A stretch of DNA of 64,000 bases. Source: Prunus persica. Lineage: Eukaryota > Streptophyta > Magnoliopsida > Rosales > Rosaceae. Below are positions 22,731 to 34,515 of the stretch, piece after piece. Position 1 is the stretch's first letter. Each line of letters starts with the position of its first letter. The translations under genes and the position numbers were made by a program. Where the stretch lies: positions 25,382,643 through 25,446,642 of the forward strand of contig NC_034010.1 of assembly GCF_000346465.2 (NCBI RefSeq), given 5' to 3'. Under the pieces are notes generated by a model. That model saw nothing but the letters and a program-made list of their open reading frames with translations. It was not told where the DNA came from and did no database searches.

Positions 22731-22981
22731 GTCAGAAAATACAAAACAAAACGAATTGCTGTTGGTTTAGTTAATGAATGCCAACTAGTGGAAATAAATA
22801 CATATTTATTCACTCATCCGTAGATTATATTACCTATGTATAGGTAATGACAGATTTGTATATGTAGAGTTGCTTGGTGGTCGACTGATGATGCAGAGTC
22901 TCCAAGGTGACCCTCCACCTTCTTGATCCATTCACCATTGCCATTTTTGAATAATTTTGAAGCTTCTGATTGACACAGAAA

Positions 22982-23375
22982 AATAGGCCCATTTTACAAA
23001 CCCCAACCCGTTAGTTATATTAAAAATTAGGTCAGATATCTTCTTCTTCCCAGCGTCGCCTTCTCCTTCCTCTCTGTCTCGATCTCTCTCTCCCTCCGTC
23101 TTTTCCTAACAAGAAGCGGATCCTGCGCGCTTCAACCGCCCTTCGTCCAGGCCTCAACAGCAAAACACCCGCCCAGACCCGCCTAGGGCCGCCCAGGGCC
23201 GCCTAGGGCCGCCTAGAGCCTCCTAGGGCCGCCTAGAGCCGCCTAGGCTGGCTCCCAGGTGCCGCCTAACTCCCTGGCGTCTACCCCTAATGATTAGGGT
23301 GAAATTGAGGCGTTGTCCTCCCGCCTAGCTCCTAGGCACCACCTAGGCCGATTTTTCGAACCTGTTTAAGATTAC
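22982..23375. repeat. CGCCTAGG-rich repeat element, copy 1
   Basis: A compositionally distinct insertion beginning GGCCCATTTTACAAA and passing through CAGCGTCGCCTTCTCCTTCC, a (CT)n stretch, AGCGGATCCTGCGCGC, then many near-tandem GCCGCCTAGG/GCCGCCTAGA units, and ending CCGATTTTTCGAAC. It is GC-rich in an AT-rich region. Related copies: 29530-29812, 33172-33415, 33588-33968, with fragments near 13184-13250 and 38884-38950. No ORF and no superfamily assigned. Confidence 0.75.
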
Positions 23376-23603
23376 AGTTTTTTAGTGGAAATAAATACAT
23401 ATTTATTCACTCATCTGTAGATTATATTCCCTATGTATAGGTAATGACAGATTTGTATATGTAGAGTTGCTTTGTGGTCGACTGATGATGCAGAGTCCAA
23501 GGTGACCCTCCACCTTCTTGATCCGTTCACCATTGCCATTTTTGAATAATTTTGAATTTAGGATACTTTTTTTTTGTGAAGGTCTGTACTTAATATCCCC
23601 TCA

Positions 23604-24592
23604 ATGGCTACCACCAACAGCCACAAAGCTCTGTTTGCTGAAGCTTCTGATTGACACAAAAAGCCACAAAGTTCTGTTTGCTGAAGCAAGCAAGGAAGTT
23701 GTTGATATTTTCGTTTCAGTTTTCTGTCTTTGCATGTTACAACTGTTACTAGGCTCCTCTCAACTGATGGTATGGTTGGTTGCTTAGGCAACCTTTACCA
23801 GAGTGCCGAAAGTCCTAGTGTCAACTCATACTTGCCACTCAATCTGAAGGACACCCTGCTCAAACCCAAAACAACAATTTCTGCTGCCAATATCCTTCAA
23901 TTGCGATTGCCGGCCAACAATGACTAGAATCTTTCTAAATTGTTTTACATTTGTGTGAGGTGCAGTAACCGCATTTCTGAGAGCTATGGAATCCCTTGTC
24001 CACCGTGCAGATCATGTAACATTTTCACCCCCGTGTTTATGTTTCTCCATCTGCTCCTACTGGAGCAACCTCCAGCAATATTAAGGCAGGCTATGTCAAG
24101 GGTGGTGTTATTTACATGATAATGGATAATTTGGAAGTGAACCCAATGACCACCGAATCAAGTGTTGCAGTACTTCAAAAGTTCAATGTGAAGGGGATTG
24201 ATGCACTTCAAGTTAAGGAGGTTTCATGTCCTATATATTTCTCTGACTCTTATCAGTGGCTTGTTGATCTATTTAGAGAGCTAAACGTCTTACTTGTATA
24301 TTTCTCTCTCTTGTAGGGTTTGAAGTTGGTGAAGGCATCATTGGAATCAAATACCGCTCTTACAAATGTCTTCCTTGGAAAGAAACAGCAAAAACTTTTC
24401 AACTTTGGTCCTCTAGGGACATCGAGCTTTCAGGGTTTCATTTTGGTTTGTGGATTGGGATTTCTATTCTATTACTTTGGATCATGTAAACTTTGGTCCA
24501 TTGATTCTATTAGTTTCATTCATTATATCTCAAGAAAACTCATCCGCCATCGCAACAATCATTCAGCTTTATCATTGATCCAGAACAAATAA
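23604..24592 (+). pseudogene. DUF674 pseudogene with intact membrane-tail exon (copy C)
   Basis: The ATG at 23604 is followed by a duplicated/shifted N-terminus (the GCTCTGTTTGCTGAAGC block appears twice), so the frame breaks within 20 codons. Downstream are recognisable TRLLSTDGMVGCLGNLYQS, DTLLKPKTTISAANIL, an in-frame TAG after PANND (23925-23927), a further frameshift, then GYVKGGVIYMIMDNLEV. Exon 2 (24317-24592) is fully open and encodes GLKLVKASLES.. plus a hydrophobic stretch and a tail ending ALSLIQNK, homologous to the tail of copy B. Near-identical twin at 30031-30982. Confidence 0.85.
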
Positions 24593-24837
24593 GGAGGCCA
24601 ATTTTGTACTGAGGGAGGTTGAAGAAATCAAGCTCATCTATATATACTGATTCAAAACATCTGAAGAAACTGATGAATTGTCGAAGCCTATCCTCCTGAT
24701 TGACACAAAGGGCCATTTGAGTGCAGCCGTTTCTCTACGATTGCCTTTTTACTTTAATTTCACAACATATCAATGCAGCTACTGCGTATAATTTAGAATT
24801 GAACAATTTGGCCTGGTTTGTGTAAATTCATATTAAA

Positions 24838-25284
<447 letters not shown>

Positions 25285-25551
25285 ATGCAAGCTCTAGATG
25301 CATGTATGGTGAGAGAAGAGAGTAGAGATCAAGCTCTAGATGCATGTAGGTGAAGACCAAGTTCCAATGTTGAGTTTCATTGGCACAATGCCCTACGCAA
25401 TGTTGAGTTTCACTGCAATAAGGGCAACGTACGTTTGAGTGCTTCAATTAACATCTATAATTAGGCAATACAAAAATAACATTCACATACAATTATTATA
25501 TAAGGAATATATAGCCGTATAGTTCCCCTGTCTTCCTCATCACTAGTTCAA

Positions 25552-26942
25552 TACGGCAGCAACCTCCAACGTTTGTGTGAGCTTGAAGCTCCTAATAGAC
25601 ACTAAGAGCCACAAAATTTTGATTGCTGAAGTGAGCGAAGAAGTTGTTGATTTTTTCTTCTCTTTGCTGTCTTTGCACGTTGGCAGGCTACTCCCTGAGG
25701 ATGGCATGGTTGGTTGCTTAGGCAAGCTCTACGAGGGCCTTGAAAATCTTAGCTACACATACTTGCAACCAAATCTCAAAAAGAAATCCAGTGAAGCTCG
25801 ATGGTTTTTTGTTTGATGGTCAAAATAAACTATGGAAGAATCCCAAAATGGAAGCTAAAAAAAAAATGCAGATAAAATCTTAATTAAACCTAGTTTCAAA
25901 GAAATGAATGACAAATAATAATTGTTTTCCCGTGATTTTCATCATCAACGTCAACCATGAATTCGAAAAAATAAATACCAGTAGTTTAATTTGCTAACCC
26001 TCCGCCTTCTTGGTCCATGTGAATCATGATCATCCATCAGTTCCAATCAATAGGGGTTCAATCTCCATTGATCACGTGATTCTTCAGCTTCGAACTTTGG
26101 TCTCTTAAATTCCTAGTGTTTAATTTCCATGAATTGTGCACACGTTATTATGCTATCTCCACTCCAGTAAATTATGTTGCTCTGACGCAAGCACCTAGTA
26201 GCACTGTCGAAACGGCGACGTCCAGTGAGGGAGGGTATGTGAAGGGTGTTGTTACATATATGAATCTATGATCATGGACAATTTGGAAGTGAAGCCTATG
26301 TCTACCATTTCTGGTATAACTATGCTTAAGGGGTTAATCTTGGCATGTAGGAGGTCTGAATTCCTTTATATATATCATCTATATACTTCCCTACTTTAAT
26401 TACTAGTTTTCTATTAATAATTTCAGACCAAAAAATTTCTTATTAATAATCAATTAACCAATGCCAGTTAGTCAATGTAGTGTCTCCGTCCCTTTCTCAA
26501 ATTTGATATAATCCTATACATTAGAATAGTTTAGAATATCGTTTTGTCAAGAAGAAAAAAAAAATCAATTAATCGATTAGTTGACTCTGTTTTGAAATAT
26601 TGGGCTATGTTGATGCTTCAGTTAAAGTATAACCTTAGATTCTTGCCCTTGAGAAATTAATACTTTCTACTTGAGCTCCATCGTGTACTACTTACATCAC
26701 AACATTCCAAAAACGGGGGTTCCAGTAGAACAGAACAAACGATGTCAAGCCAAGAGCACTTTCATTCCTATATAATATAAAAATGGTGGATGTAAGAATC
26801 CACAGCGGATCATTATAGGTTATCACTAATTTTGTATATTTTTTAGTCCTTTCGTTTTCTTAGGGTTTGAAGCCGCTGAAGGCATCCTTGGAGTCCAACA
26901 CCGTTCTTACTGATGTGTTCTTGCGTAAAAGGAAGGCATAAC
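25552..26942 (+). pseudogene. DUF674 pseudogene in pieces (copy D)
   Basis: Start codon lost: the site aligned with the ATG of copy M (40762) reads ACG at 25552. The body reads VSLKLLIDTKSHKILIAEVS.. to LQPNLKKK and then breaks at about 25800. A middle piece at 26165-26345 carries TSSEGGYVKGVVTYM and, after a frameshift, DNLEVKPMSTISG. The terminal exon is at 26867-26942 (GLKPLKASLESNTVLTDVFL.. then TAA). About 340 bp of unrelated AT-rich DNA separate the first two pieces. Confidence 0.8.
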
Positions 26943-27313
26943 AGTTTCTACTCTGTCCCTGATCCATTGGAAATGGAATAGAAGTTCTGGATGCACGCCT
27001 AATTCAAATTAAATTATTGAATAATTCAAATTAAATGAAAGGTCACGTACGTAATGACAAGTTGTAACGTCTAAAAGATAGGTCAACATTTGCATAGATA
27101 ATGGCAAGTTATAATTAATATGGATTAACTTGAATCTCCATTTGTTGAGCATCCAACCTCCACCTTCATCCCTTCACCGTAGAGTTTGGAAAATGCCATG
27201 CACGCATTCCCATTTTTTTAATTTTGAGCAGATTTGTTGCATATTTTTATGATTAAATTCTGTCCGCCTATAAATTACAGGTCTTCCTCCTAAGCCTCAA
27301 ACATTGCATCAAT

Positions 27314-28392
27314 ATGGCAACCTCCAACACCACAAGCGTGAGCTTGAAGCTCCTGATCGACACAAAGGGTGGCAAAGTTTTGTTTGCCGAAGCAGACAAG
27401 GATGTTGTTGATTTTCTCTTCACTCTCCTGTCTCTGCCTGTTGGGACTGTGATCAGGCTCCTCTCTAAGGACGCCATGGTTGGTACCTTGGGCAAACTTT
27501 ATGAGAGTGTTGAAAATATTAGCTACACATACTTGCAACCCAATCTCATAAAGGACACGTTGCTGAAACCAAAGGCAGCAGTTGCTGTTTCCAATATCCT
27601 TCTTTTGCTGACCAACAACGTTGACTCGAATGCAAAACAGTTCTACATATGTGCAAACTGCAATCGCCGTTTTTCCGATGTGTCTGGAACCGTTTGCCCA
27701 AGTTGCAGGTATGCCATGTCCACTCAGATGACTTATGTTTGCCCACAAGCTTCTTCTACTGCGGCGGCAACATCCGGCGAGGGAGGGTATGTCAAGGGCG
27801 TAGTGACATACATGATCATGGATAACTTGGAGGTGAGGCCAATGTCCACCATTTCAAGTATTTCCATGCTGAACCAGTTCAATGTGAAGGAAGTTGGTGC
27901 TCTTGAGGAGAAGGTGGTTTTTTTTGGCAAGGATGAGGTCTGAATTATTCCTCCCACATTTCCCATGTTTCTATATACATTTTTGGTTGTCAATCTTACT
28001 TTACCATACTGTCGGGCAACTTTGGTTCACTAGCATCATCAATTTTGTTTGCATGTGGCCTTTTCTTCCTAGATGTGTACCCTTTTATAATATATAATTT
28101 TTTAGTCATTTTGCTTCTTGCATGTCATAATGTTTTTTTCTTCACTTCTATCTGCATAAATCATTTCCTGTTTAGATTTAATCTCTAATTTATATGTTCG
28201 ATTAATATTAATATAAAGTTTTTAGTACTTTGCCTACCTGAACACAACATGGACTGCCTAACATAAAGCTTATAATTTGACATATATTGTATGTTCTGTT
28301 TTTGCTCTTGGCAGGGTTTGAAGCTGCTGAAGGCATCGTTGGAGACTAGTACAGTCCTTACTAATGTGTTCCTGGGTAATAAGATGGCCTAA
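27314..28392 (+). CDS. DUF674 family protein (copy E)
   Basis: Two exons, 27314-27937 and 28315-28392, give 233 residues with clean GT-AG borders. Typical DUF674 architecture: VSLKLLIDTKGGKVLFAEAD, FLFTLLSLPVGTVIRLLSKD, GTLGKLYESVENISYTYLQP, a zinc-ribbon-like CxxC..CxxC pair (CANC and CPSC), GEGGYVKGVVTYMIMDNLEV, and the short terminal exon GLKLLKASLETSTVLTNVFL ending at the usual position (GNKMA). A TATAAAT box at 27269-27275 lies 39 bp before the ATG. Function is unknown for the family. The best preserved conventional copy, with copy K as its nearest relative here. Confidence 0.9.
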
Positions 28393-28855
28393 ACATTGTG
28401 CTTCGTGAAATGAGATTCGTATTTTATGATGTCAATTTGGAGGTTTCCTTATTTTGGATTTATGTAATGACTTTTTCGGATTTCAATATTTTCTCATTTC
28501 CCTTTGAATGAAGAAATTGTTTGCTTAATTTGATTGGTTAGTCTTCACCCCCAAGGTTCGAGAATGAATATCCTGCAACATCTTGTGAACCCATGAATAA
28601 AAATATGAAATGTCATGCTAGGTTATCTTATAAAGATAATTGAATAATTTATCGCAAAAAAGAAGATTTCCCCCTAAATGACAATTAAAAAACGTATAAT
28701 TTAGAAAAGGTCCGTCCAAGTGACTTTTAAAAAACGTTTCAGTTTCTCAAAGTAGCGGGTCTACAAATAAATTGGTCCTTAATAATCTTATTTACTTCTC
28801 CATATATATATAGAGTTGCGCCGCGCATGTCCTCCATCTTACTCACTCTTCCTCA

Positions 28856-29266
28856 ATGGCCCCCTCCAAATCCAAACCCAAAACCAAATCAATCTCTACT
28901 TCTCCAGATAGTTTGAAGCTCTTCATCAACAAAAAGCATAAAAAAGTTCTCTTCGATGGCCGAAGCTGGCAAGGATTTTGTTGCCTTTCTCTTCACCCTT
29001 CTGTCTCTACCCGTCGGCACTGTGATCCGGCTCCTCTCTAAGAAACGCATGGTCGGTTGTTTAGGCAAACTCTACGGCTGCTTAGAAAACCTAAACGACA
29101 CATACTTGCAACCCAACCTCAACAAAGATGTCCTTCTATAACCTAAGAAGTTGCCAATGCCAATTGGTGGCGCCCATCAACTTCTTCCTGCGTTGACCGA
29201 CAGTGAATCAAACGGTAAAAGGTTGTACACGTGTAGGTCATGTCAGTCGTCAAGCTACTCCTATGT
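28856..29266 (+). pseudogene. DUF674 pseudogene, truncated (copy F)
   Basis: N-terminus MAPSKSKPKTKSIST then SLKLFINKKHKKVLF. A 4-bp insertion relative to copy F2 (CTTCGATGGCC against CTTCGCC) shifts the frame, and a K-to-stop change follows NKDVLL. It ends at about 29266 (GCTACTCCTA), where the upstream module of the next copy begins abruptly; F2 continues past this point, so this is a rearrangement breakpoint. Confidence 0.85.
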
Positions 29267-29474
29267 ATAGGTAATGATAGATTTGTATATGTAGAGTTGC
29301 TTCGTGGTCGACTGATGATGCAGAGTCTCCAAGGTGACCCTCCACCTTGATCCATTCACCATTGCCATTTTTGAATAATTTTGAATTTAGGATACTTCTT
29401 TTATGAAGCTTATAAAATAGGTCTTTGAAGGCTTAAGCACATGCTCCTTCTTCTCTGTCCTTAATATCCCCTCA

Positions 29475-29530
29475 ATGGCTACCACCAACAGCGCTAGCGT
29501 GAGTTTGAAGCTTCTGATTCACACACAAAA
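29475..29530 (+). pseudogene. DUF674 5' stub (copy G) cut by a repeat
   Basis: After a full upstream module (29262-29474), ATGGCTACCACCAACAGCGC starts a DUF674 N-terminus (VSLKLLI) that is interrupted within 20 codons by the GGCCCATTTTAATACAATG edge of a CGCCTAGG-rich element. Confidence 0.75.
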
Positions 29531-29639
29531 AAAAAGGCCCATTTTAATACAATGTTTAAGGCCATTCTATAAAACCCAACCCGTTAGTTATATAAAAAAT
29601 TAGGTCAGATATCTTCTTCTTCCCAGCGTCGCCTTCTCC

Positions 29640-29691
<52 letters not shown>

Positions 29692-29812
29692 CGTCTTTCT
29701 TCCTAACAAGCAGCGGATCCTGCGAGCTTCAACCGCCCTTCGTCCACGCCTCAACGGAAAAATTTCCGCCCAGAGCCGCCTAGGGCCTCCTAGAGCCGCC
29801 TAGGGCGCTTAG
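29530..29812. repeat. CGCCTAGG-rich repeat element, copy 2
   Basis: Same order of landmarks as copy 1 (GGCCCATTTTA, CAGCGTCGCCTTCTCC, a 48-bp CT run at about 29642-29690, CAGCGGATCCTGCG, GCCGCCTAGG units), but the right part is deleted. It is sandwiched between DUF674 stub G and the upstream module of copy C'. Confidence 0.75.
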
Positions 29813-30030
29813 TGGAAATAAATACATATTTATTCACTCATCTGTAGATTATATTCCCTATGTATAGGTAATGACAGATTTGTATACGTAGAGTTGCTTT
29901 GTGGTCGACTGATGATGCAGAGTCCAAGGTGACCCTCCACCTTCTTGATCCGTTCACCATTGCCATTTTTGAATAATTTTGAATTTAGGATACTTTTTTT
30001 GTGTGAAGGTCTGTCCTTAGTATCCCCTCA

Positions 30031-30982
30031 ATGGCTACCACCAACAGCGCTAGCGTGAGTTTGAAGCTTCTGATTGACACAAAAAGCTACAAAGTTCTGT
30101 TTGCTGAAGCAAGCAAGGAAGTTGTTGATTTCCGTTTCAGTTTTCTGTCTTTGCATGTTGCAACTGTTACTAGGCTCCTCTCAACTGATGGTATGGTTGG
30201 TTGCTTAGGCAACCTTTACCAGAGTGCCGAAAGTCTTAGTGTCAACTCATACTTGCCACTCAATCTGAAGGACACCCTGCTCAAACCCAAAACAACAATT
30301 TCTGCTGCCAATATCCTTCAATTGCGATTGCCGGCCAACAATGACTAGAATCTTTCTAAATTGTTTTACATTTGTGTGAGGTGCAGTAACCGCATTTCTG
30401 AGAGCTACGGAATCCCTTGTCCACTGTGCAGATCATGTACCATTTTCACCCCCGTGTTTATGTTTCTCCATCTGCTCCTACTGGAGCAACCTCCAGCAAT
30501 ATTAAGGCAGGCTATGTCAAGGGTGGTGTTATTTACATGATAATGGATAATTTGGAAGTGAAGCCAATGACCACCGAATCAAGTGTTGCAGTACTTCAAA
30601 AGTTAAGGAGGTTTCATGTCCTATGTATGTCTCTAACTCTCATCAGTGGCTTGTTGATCTATTTATATAGCTAAATGTCTTCCGTGTATATTTCTCTCTC
30701 TTGTAGGGTTTGAAGTTGGTGAAGGCATCATTGGAGTCAAATACCGCTCTTACCAATGTCTTCCTTGGAAAGAAACAGCACAAACTTTTCAACTTTGGTC
30801 CTCTAGCGACCTTGAGCTTTTGGGGTTTCATTTTGGTTTGTGGATTGGGATTTCTATTCTATTACTTTGGATCATGTAAACTTTGGTCCATTGATTCTAT
30901 TAGTTTCATTCATTATATCTCAAGAAAACTCATCCGCCATCGCAACAATCATTCAGCTTTATCGTTGATCCAGAACAAATAA
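30031..30982 (+). pseudogene. DUF674 pseudogene, twin of copy C (copy C')
   Basis: The N-terminus is intact here (MATTNSASVSLKLLIDTK..), but the frame meets the same TAG after PANND (30346-30348) as copy C and the same later frameshift. Part of the last FNVKGIDALQ block is deleted before the intron. Exon 2 (30707-30982) is open and encodes the membrane segment and ALSLIQNK tail. Nearly identical to copy C in DNA, including intron and 3' flank. Confidence 0.85.
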
Positions 30983-31184
30983 GGAGGCCAATTTTGAACT
31001 GAGGGAGGTTGAAGAAATCAAGCACATCTATATATACTGATTCAAAACAAAGGGCCATCTGAGTGCAGCCGTTTCTCTACGATTGCATTTTAACTTTAAT
31101 TTCACAACATATCAAATGCAGCTACTGCTTATATTTTAGAATTGAACTCAAACAATTTGGCCTGGTTTGCGTAAATTTATATTA

Positions 31185-31405
31185 AATGAGTATAGCCACG
31201 CTCCTATACTCCCTTTTTTATTTTTCCCTAAATTAATAGTGTAGCCGACCGGCTACACGCCGTTTTTTTTAATTTTTATTCCGATTAATAGTACAGCCGA
31301 ACGGCTATACTTTTTAAATATATAATATATTAAACCTCGGCTATACTCCATGTTTCATTTTTTAAATTTTTTTCTTAAATTAATAGTATAGCCGCGCGGC
31401 TTTAC
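31185..31405. repeat. Palindrome array 2 (TATAGCC..GGCTATA)
   Basis: Follows the 3' flank of copy C' exactly as array 1 follows copy C. Several degenerate units (TAGCCGACCGGCTACACG, CAGCCGAACGGCTATAC, TATAGCCGCGCGGCTTTAC) with AATTAATAGT spacers. Confidence 0.75.
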
Positions 31406-31408
31406 TAT

Positions 31409-32209
31409 AATTTTTGGGCCATTAGATTACTCCATTTTTAATGGTTGAGATTAAACATAACATGGCAAAACAATATTTTTTTTCTTTAATTAATATTTAT
31501 ACATTGGGATTAAAATTCTGATACCATATTAATTAAGAATTCATTCTCTCTCATCTCATTAATTAATGTCTAAGAGGTGGAAGATCTGATTTTCATCAGA
31601 GAATTTATTCAGTGAAATACTTCATTGATCAAAGCTATAGGCATGCCTAATTGGTTTCATATCATTTTCATTTGCCGATTCAATTAAAGAACTGAGAACT
31701 TAGAGATCAATATAGGCAGATAGAACCATATCAATACCAGAGAGAGAGAGAGAAAGAGAGAGATTAGATTACCAAGAAAAAATGGATATTACCAAAAAGA
31801 GAAAAAGGAGGAGAGAGAAATTTATTTTATTTTATTTTAAAGTAAATTTAGGTTTTAGCCACAAAAAAACTTTCACTTTTGGAAAAAGCCAAAGCTTTTT
31901 CTAAAAAGACAGAAAAACCTCTCAACTTTCAAATCAAAGACATGCAAATGTAAAGGATTCCTTAGGAAATCCAAAAATAAATAAGGGCAATTTTGTCCAT
32001 TTTGGATTCTTTTAAAAAATTTCTCTCTCCTTTGGGTTTTTCCAAAGTCTCCCTTTTTTTTTATGTGAGAGAAAATAAAATTAATGATCGTTTATTTAAA
32101 ACAATAAAACTATTTGCCATGTTAGATTTAATCTCAACATTAAAACTATTTGCCATGTTAGATTTAATCTCAACCATTAAAAGTGGAGTAATCTAATGGT
32201 CCAAAAATT
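31409..32209. mobile_element. TIR element (about 0.8 kb) with long terminal inverted repeats
   Basis: The left end (AATTTTTGGGCCATTAGATT, then ACTCCATTTTTAATGGTTGA) matches the reverse complement of the right end (AATTTTTGGACCATTAGATT, then ACTCCACTTTTAATGGTTGA) over about 60 bp. Near the right end a 36-bp unit (AAACTATTTGCCATG..) is tandemly duplicated (32107-32175). The interior is AT-rich with no transposase. It is inserted beside palindrome array 2. Confidence 0.8.
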
Positions 32210-32298
32210 GTGTCAAAACTTGTGTCAAAAATATGGTGCCACGGATCCGCCCCCATATATATACCGCGCATCTCACCCACTCAGCCAGCCTCAAATTC

Positions 32299-32919
32299 AA
32301 TGGCCCCCTTCAAATCCAAACCCAAAACCAAATCAATCTCTACTTATCCAGTTAGTTTGAAGCTCCTCATCGACAAAAAGCATAAAAAAGTTCTCTTCGC
32401 CGAAGCTAGCAAGGATTTTGTTGACTTTCTCTTCACCCTTTGTCTCTACCCGTCGGCACTGTGATCAGGCTCCTCTCTAAGAAACGCATGGTCGGTTGTT
32501 TAGGCAAACTCTACGGCAACTTAGAAAACCTAAACGACACATACTTGCAGCCCAACCTCAACAAGGATGTCCTTCTAAAACCTAAGAAGCTGCCAATGCC
32601 AATTGGTGGCGCCCATCAACTTCTTCCTGCGTTGACCGAAGGTGAATCAAACGGTAAAATGTTGTACACGTGTCGGTCATGTTAGCCGTCAAGCTACTCC
32701 TACTATGGCGAGGTATGCTATGTGGCCGACCACCCTAAGGCCATTTGTCCAAAGTGCCATAACTTCATTTCCAAACCCATGACTTATGTTGCTCGACCGG
32801 CAGTTCCAACGGGCGACAAGGGAGGTGGGTTTGTGAGAGAGGCTGTGACTTACATGATAACGGATGATTTGGTAGTGAAGCCTATGTCTATACCGACTAT
32901 TAAACCCATATCAAATTAA
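32299..32919 (+). pseudogene. DUF674 pseudogene (copy F2)
   Basis: MAPFKSKPKTKSISTYP then VSLKLLIDKKHKKVLFAEAS. A 1-bp deletion in the LFTLLSL stretch (CACCCTTTGTC against CACCCTTCTGTC in F) shifts the frame. It continues as VGTVIRLLSKKRMVGCLGKL..TYLQPNLNKDVLLKP, meets a TAG after CRSC, then reads CPKCHNF.., GGGFVREAVTYMITDDLVV, and ends without a terminal exon. Independently disabled relative to copy F. Confidence 0.85.
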
Positions 32920-32949
32920 TTGATCTTCATAATTGCATATCTAAATCCA

Positions 32950-33165
32950 TATTAAAAGAGTACAGCCAAGCAGTTATACTCTATTTTTTTTTTTTCTAAA
33001 ATTAATAGTATAGCCGGGTGGCGATAATCCATTTTAAAACAAAGTTATTCAAATGAATAGTATAGCCACTGGTTAAATATTATATATAAAAATAGTATGG
33101 CCCTTATAATCCGTGTATTTTTTTTTTTCCAAATTAATAGTCTAGCCGCGCGGCTATAATTTTCA
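32950..33165. repeat. Palindrome array 3 (TATAGCC..GGCTATA)
   Basis: Degenerate units with AATTAATAGTATAGCCGGGT, TATAGCCACTGG and TAGCCGCGCGGCTATA, poly-T spacers, directly downstream of pseudogene F2. Confidence 0.7.
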
Positions 33166-33171
33166 AATATT

Positions 33172-33708
33172 AAAATTACGTCAGATATCATCTTCTTCCC
33201 AGCGTTGCCTTCTCCTTCCTCTCGATCTCTCTCTCTCTCCCCGTCTTTCTTCCTAACAGGCAGCGGATCCTGCGCACTTCAACCGCCCTTCGTCCACGCC
33301 TCAACGGCAAAACGCCCGTCCAGACCCTCCTAGAGCCGACTAGGCCGCCTAGAGCCGCCTAGGCCCTCCTAGGGCCGCCTAGAGCCGCCTAGACCCTCCT
33401 AGTCTCGATGTCTCTCTCTGTCTCGATGTCTCTCTCTCTCTCATGATGTGCACGGGCTTAGATTTCAATAGCATTCCCAACTTAAAAAGAATGATAAGTG
33501 AAAATAGTTGTAAGCTGTCTGATGCCTTGCATTACAGCTCCTCTTATTTTCACACCAGATTAATCCAGACTCGCGCTAGCGTGAGTTTGAGGCCCATTTT
33601 AATACAATGTTTAAGGCCATTTTACAAAACCCAACCCATTAGTTATATTAAAAATTAGGTCTGATATCTTCTTCTTCCCAGCGTCGCCCTCTCCTTCCTC
33701 TCTGTCTC

Positions 33709-33759
<51 letters not shown>

Positions 33760-33968
33760 CTTTCTTCCTAACAAGCAGCGGATCCTGCGTGCTTCAGCCG
33801 CCCTTCGTCCACGCCTCAACGGCAAAACCCGGCCCAGACCCGCCTAGAGCCGCCTAGGCGGGCGCCCAGGCGCCGCCTAACTCCCTAGCGCCTACCCCTA
33901 ATGATTAGGGTGAAATTGCGGCGGTGTCCTCCCGCCTAGCGCCTAGGGCGATTTTTCCAACCTATTTA
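33172..33968. repeat. CGCCTAGG-rich repeat elements, copies 3 and 4, with a mosaic spacer
   Basis: Copy 3 spans about 33172-33415 and copy 4 about 33588-33968 (with a CT run at 33711-33757 and the terminal CGATTTTTCCAACC). The spacer 33440-33587 is a patchwork: 33447-33520 matches 19741-19810, 33521-33567 matches about 22420-22465 (GATGCCTTGCATTACAGC), and a GCGCTAGCGTGAGTTTGA DUF674 stub abuts copy 4. Confidence 0.7.
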
Positions 33969-34201
33969 AGATTACAGTTCTTTGGTGGAAATAAATATAT
34001 ATTTATTCACTCATCTGTAGATTATATTCCTTATGTATAGGTAATGACAGATTTGTATATGTAGAGTTGCTTTGTGGTCGACTGATGAAGCAGAGTCCAA
34101 GGTGACCCTCCACCTTCTTGATCCGTTCACCATTGCCATTTTTGAATAATTTTGAATTTAGGATACTTTTTTTGTGAAGGTCTATCCTTAATATCCCCTC
34201 A

Positions 34202-34515
34202 ATGGCTACCACCAGCAGCGCTAGCGTGAGTTTGAAGCTTCTGATTGACACAAAAAGCCACAAAGTTCTGTTTGCTGAAGCAAGCAAGGAAGTTGTTGAT
34301 TTCCTTTTCAGTTTTCTGTCTTTGCATGTTGCAACTGTTACTAGGCTCCTCTCAACTGATGGTATTGTTGGTTACTTAGGCAACCTTTACCAGAGTGCCG
34401 AAAGCCTTAGTGTCAGCTCATACTTGCCACTCAATCTGCGGCCAATATCCTTCAATTGCCATTGCCGACCAACAATGACTAGAATCTTTCTAAATTGTTC
34501 TACATTTGTGTGAGG
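34202..34515 (+). pseudogene. DUF674 pseudogene, third member of the C family (copy I)
   Basis: MATTSSASVSLKLLIDTKSH.. is open through SSYLPLNL, then an internal deletion removes the KDTLLKPKTT block. The CAATGACTAG word containing the TAG of copies C and C' is also present here. Homology stops at GTGAGGTGCAG (about 34515), where AT-rich sequence related to 46285-46410 begins. Confidence 0.8.
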
